Source: Gammaproteobacteria bacterium
GTDB taxonomy: Bacteria; Pseudomonadota; Gammaproteobacteria; HK1
Length of the DNA stretch: 64,000 nt
Assembly: GCA_021773795.1 (NCBI GenBank)
Contig: JAJFJT010000012.1
Span: 1-64,000 of the forward strand
Direction of reading: 5' to 3'
Part shown: positions 62,817-64,000 of the stretch, one piece after another
Layout: every line of letters starts with the position of its first letter
How positions within the stretch are numbered: position 1 is the stretch's first letter
Program-made: the position numbers and the translations under genes
Notes under the pieces: generated by a model
What the model saw: only the letters and a program-made list of their open reading frames with translations
The model's database searches: none
What the model was told of the DNA's origin: nothing

Positions 62817-64000
62817 TTGCAACAATCTCCTCACGACATTCTCGGCACGGTCTTTGGCTATGACAGCTTCCGAGGCGAGCAACAGGCCATCATTGAGCGT
62901 TTGACTGCGGGCGGTGAGGCGCTGGTGGTGATGCCTACCGGGGGCGGTAAGTCCCTGTGTTATCAAATTCCTGCCCTGTTGCGTCCCGGCGTCGGCATCG
63001 TAGTCTCACCTCTCATCGCGTTGATGCAGGACCAGGTGGATGCACTCCGTCAGCTTGGTGTGCGTGCGGCCTTTCTCAATTCCAGCCTGGAGCAGGATGC
63101 GGCGCGCGAGGTGGAGCGGCAACTTCATGAAGGCACGCTGGATCTGCTTTATGTCGCGCCGGAACGCCTGTGCACCGAGGGCTTTTTGCAGCGCCTTTCT
63201 CACGCTCAGGTAGCGCTCTTTGCCATTGACGAGGCGCACTGTGTTTCCCAGTGGGGACATGATTTTCGGCCCGAATACCGCCGCCTCAATGTACTGCACG
63301 AGCGCTTCCCCGAGGTACCCCGGATTGCTCTCACCGCCACCGCCGATGCGCCCACGCGAAACGAAATTATTGAGCGTCTGGCGTTGGACGAGGCCGAGGC
63401 CTTTATCGCCGGCTTCGACCGTCCCAACATCCAGTACCGAGTGGTGCACAAGGATAACGGTCGCCGCCAGCTGCTGGATTTCATTAACGGCGAGCACCGG
63501 CATGACGCGGGAATCGTCTACTGCCTGTCGCGCAAACGGGTGGAGGAGACCGCTCGTTTCCTGGCGGAGCAGGACATCAAGGCACTGCCCTATCACGCGG
63601 GTATGCCCGCCGAGACGCGTCGCGAGCATCAGGCCCGCTTTCTGCGCGAGGATGGCGTGGTGATGGTGGCTACCATTGCCTTTGGTATGGGCATCGATAA
63701 GCCGGATGTACGCTTTGTCGCCCACCTTGATCTGCCAAAAAGCCTGGAGAGTTATTATCAGGAAACCGGTCGCGCCGGACGTGACGGTTTGCCCGCCAAT
63801 GCCTGGATGGCCTATGGCTTTGGGGATGTGGTGATGATGCGCCAGATGCTGGCGTCTTCTGAGGCCGATGAGCAGCGCAAGCGCACCGAGCAACAAAAGC
63901 TCGAAGCCATGCTGGGCTTTTGCGAGACCACTCGTTGCCGACGCCAAGTGCTACTTGGCTACTTCGACGATGTGATGGAAATACCCTGCGGCAATTGTGA
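62817..64000 (+). CDS. recQ: ATP-dependent DNA helicase RecQ (cut by window end)
   Basis: The frame runs from TTG 62817 to the window end, 394 residues visible. It has [17 protein letters not shown], Walker [34 protein letters not shown], the DEAH box [33 protein letters not shown], and [14 protein letters not shown]. The zinc-binding Cys cluster has begun ([20 protein letters not shown]). GGGGAG lies upstream at a long spacing, and no ATG or GTG fits better. RecQ acts at stalled or broken replication forks. The C-terminal RQC and HRDC domains are beyond the window. Confidence 0.95.
   Translation, partial: MQQSPHDILGTVFGYDSFRGEQQAIIERLTAGGEALVVMPTGGGKSLCYQIPALLRPGVGIVVSPLIALMQDQVDALRQLGVRAAFLNSSLEQDAAREVERQLHEGTLDLLYVAPERLCTEGFLQRLSHAQVALFAIDEAHCVSQWGHDFRPEYRRLNVLHERFPEVPRIALTATADAPTRNEIIERLALDEAEAFIAGFDRPNIQYRVVHKDNGRRQLLDFINGEHRHDAGIVYCLSRKRVEETARFLAEQDIKALPYHAGMPAETRREHQARFLREDGVVMVATIAFGMGIDKPDVRFVAHLDLPKSLESYYQETGRAGRDGLPANAWMAYGFGDVVMMRQMLASSEADEQRKRTEQQKLEAMLGFCETTRCRRQVLLGYFDDVMEIPCGNC

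Noticed and set aside
63006-63947. 313-residue minus-strand frame at the window end
   Set aside because: The opposite strand encodes RecQ with Walker A and DEAH motifs; this frame is its antisense.
1-64000. CRISPR arrays, tRNA genes and prophage blocks
   Set aside because: No regularly spaced repeats, no tRNA-like cloverleaf sequences in intergenic regions, and no phage structural genes were seen by reading the window.

Overview
The window looks like a chromosomal segment of a gammaproteobacterium. A Chromatiales-like, environmental lifestyle is my inference. The evidence is an intact gammaproteobacterial division and cell-wall (dcw) cluster from mraZ to ftsZ-lpxC, followed by dciA, an M23 peptidase, secA and a mutT-thiE fusion. 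An A-type RNase P RNA, a PEP-CTERM surface protein behind a sigma-54 promoter, and an lptD-surA-pdxA-ksgA operon fit the same picture. Species cannot be named from sequence alone.

Layout. 1-3,380 is an accessory strip. It holds the left end of an IS3-family element running off the window, a RelE/HigA-type toxin-antitoxin pair with a palindromic operator, a truncated second copy of the rnpB 5' end, a decayed REP-associated transposase between inverted repeats, a PEP-CTERM gene, the full rnpB, and a 58-bp miniature element flanked by TTAA. 3,500-22,214 is the dcw cluster with an MraZ-type operator. 22,223-29,355 carries dciA, an M23 peptidase, secA, argJ, mutT-thiE and a LysE-family exporter. 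29,370-34,625 carries fdxA and mutS on the minus strand and htpG behind a sigma-32 promoter.

34,700-43,300 is a mixed region. It has a repeat-rich periplasmic protein, a small lipoprotein, fdhD, two methyltransferases, a DUF302 protein, a ybaK / MEKHLA / short-asparaginase operon, mscS, an orphan membrane protein and a VanZ-domain protein. 43,314-47,141 is glcDEF (glycolate oxidase, minus strand). 47,402-49,384 carries a double cNMP-domain/rhodanese fusion and aroE. A cluster of DnaA boxes lies at 49,429-49,644. 49,622-54,968 is the lptD-surA-pdxA-ksgA operon on the minus strand. hemH, a hydroxyacid dehydrogenase, moaB, moaE, waaA and gpmA follow. The window ends with a second copy of the miniature element directly in front of an ArsJ-type GAPDH/arsJ arsenate-resistance pair, then recQ, cut by the window end.

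How the genes work together: the dcw genes supply lipid II synthesis (murE, F, D, G, C, B, ddl, mraY) and the divisome (ftsL, I, W, Q, A, Z). lpxC, waaA, lptD and surA make and place LPS. GAPDH and ArsJ convert arsenate to 1-arseno-3-phosphoglycerate and export it. Most remarkable to me are the rnpB 5' duplication beside the transposase remnant, the two related miniature elements (one abutting the gap start codon), the DnaA-box cluster overlapping the ksgA stop, and the 11-residue-repeat protein.
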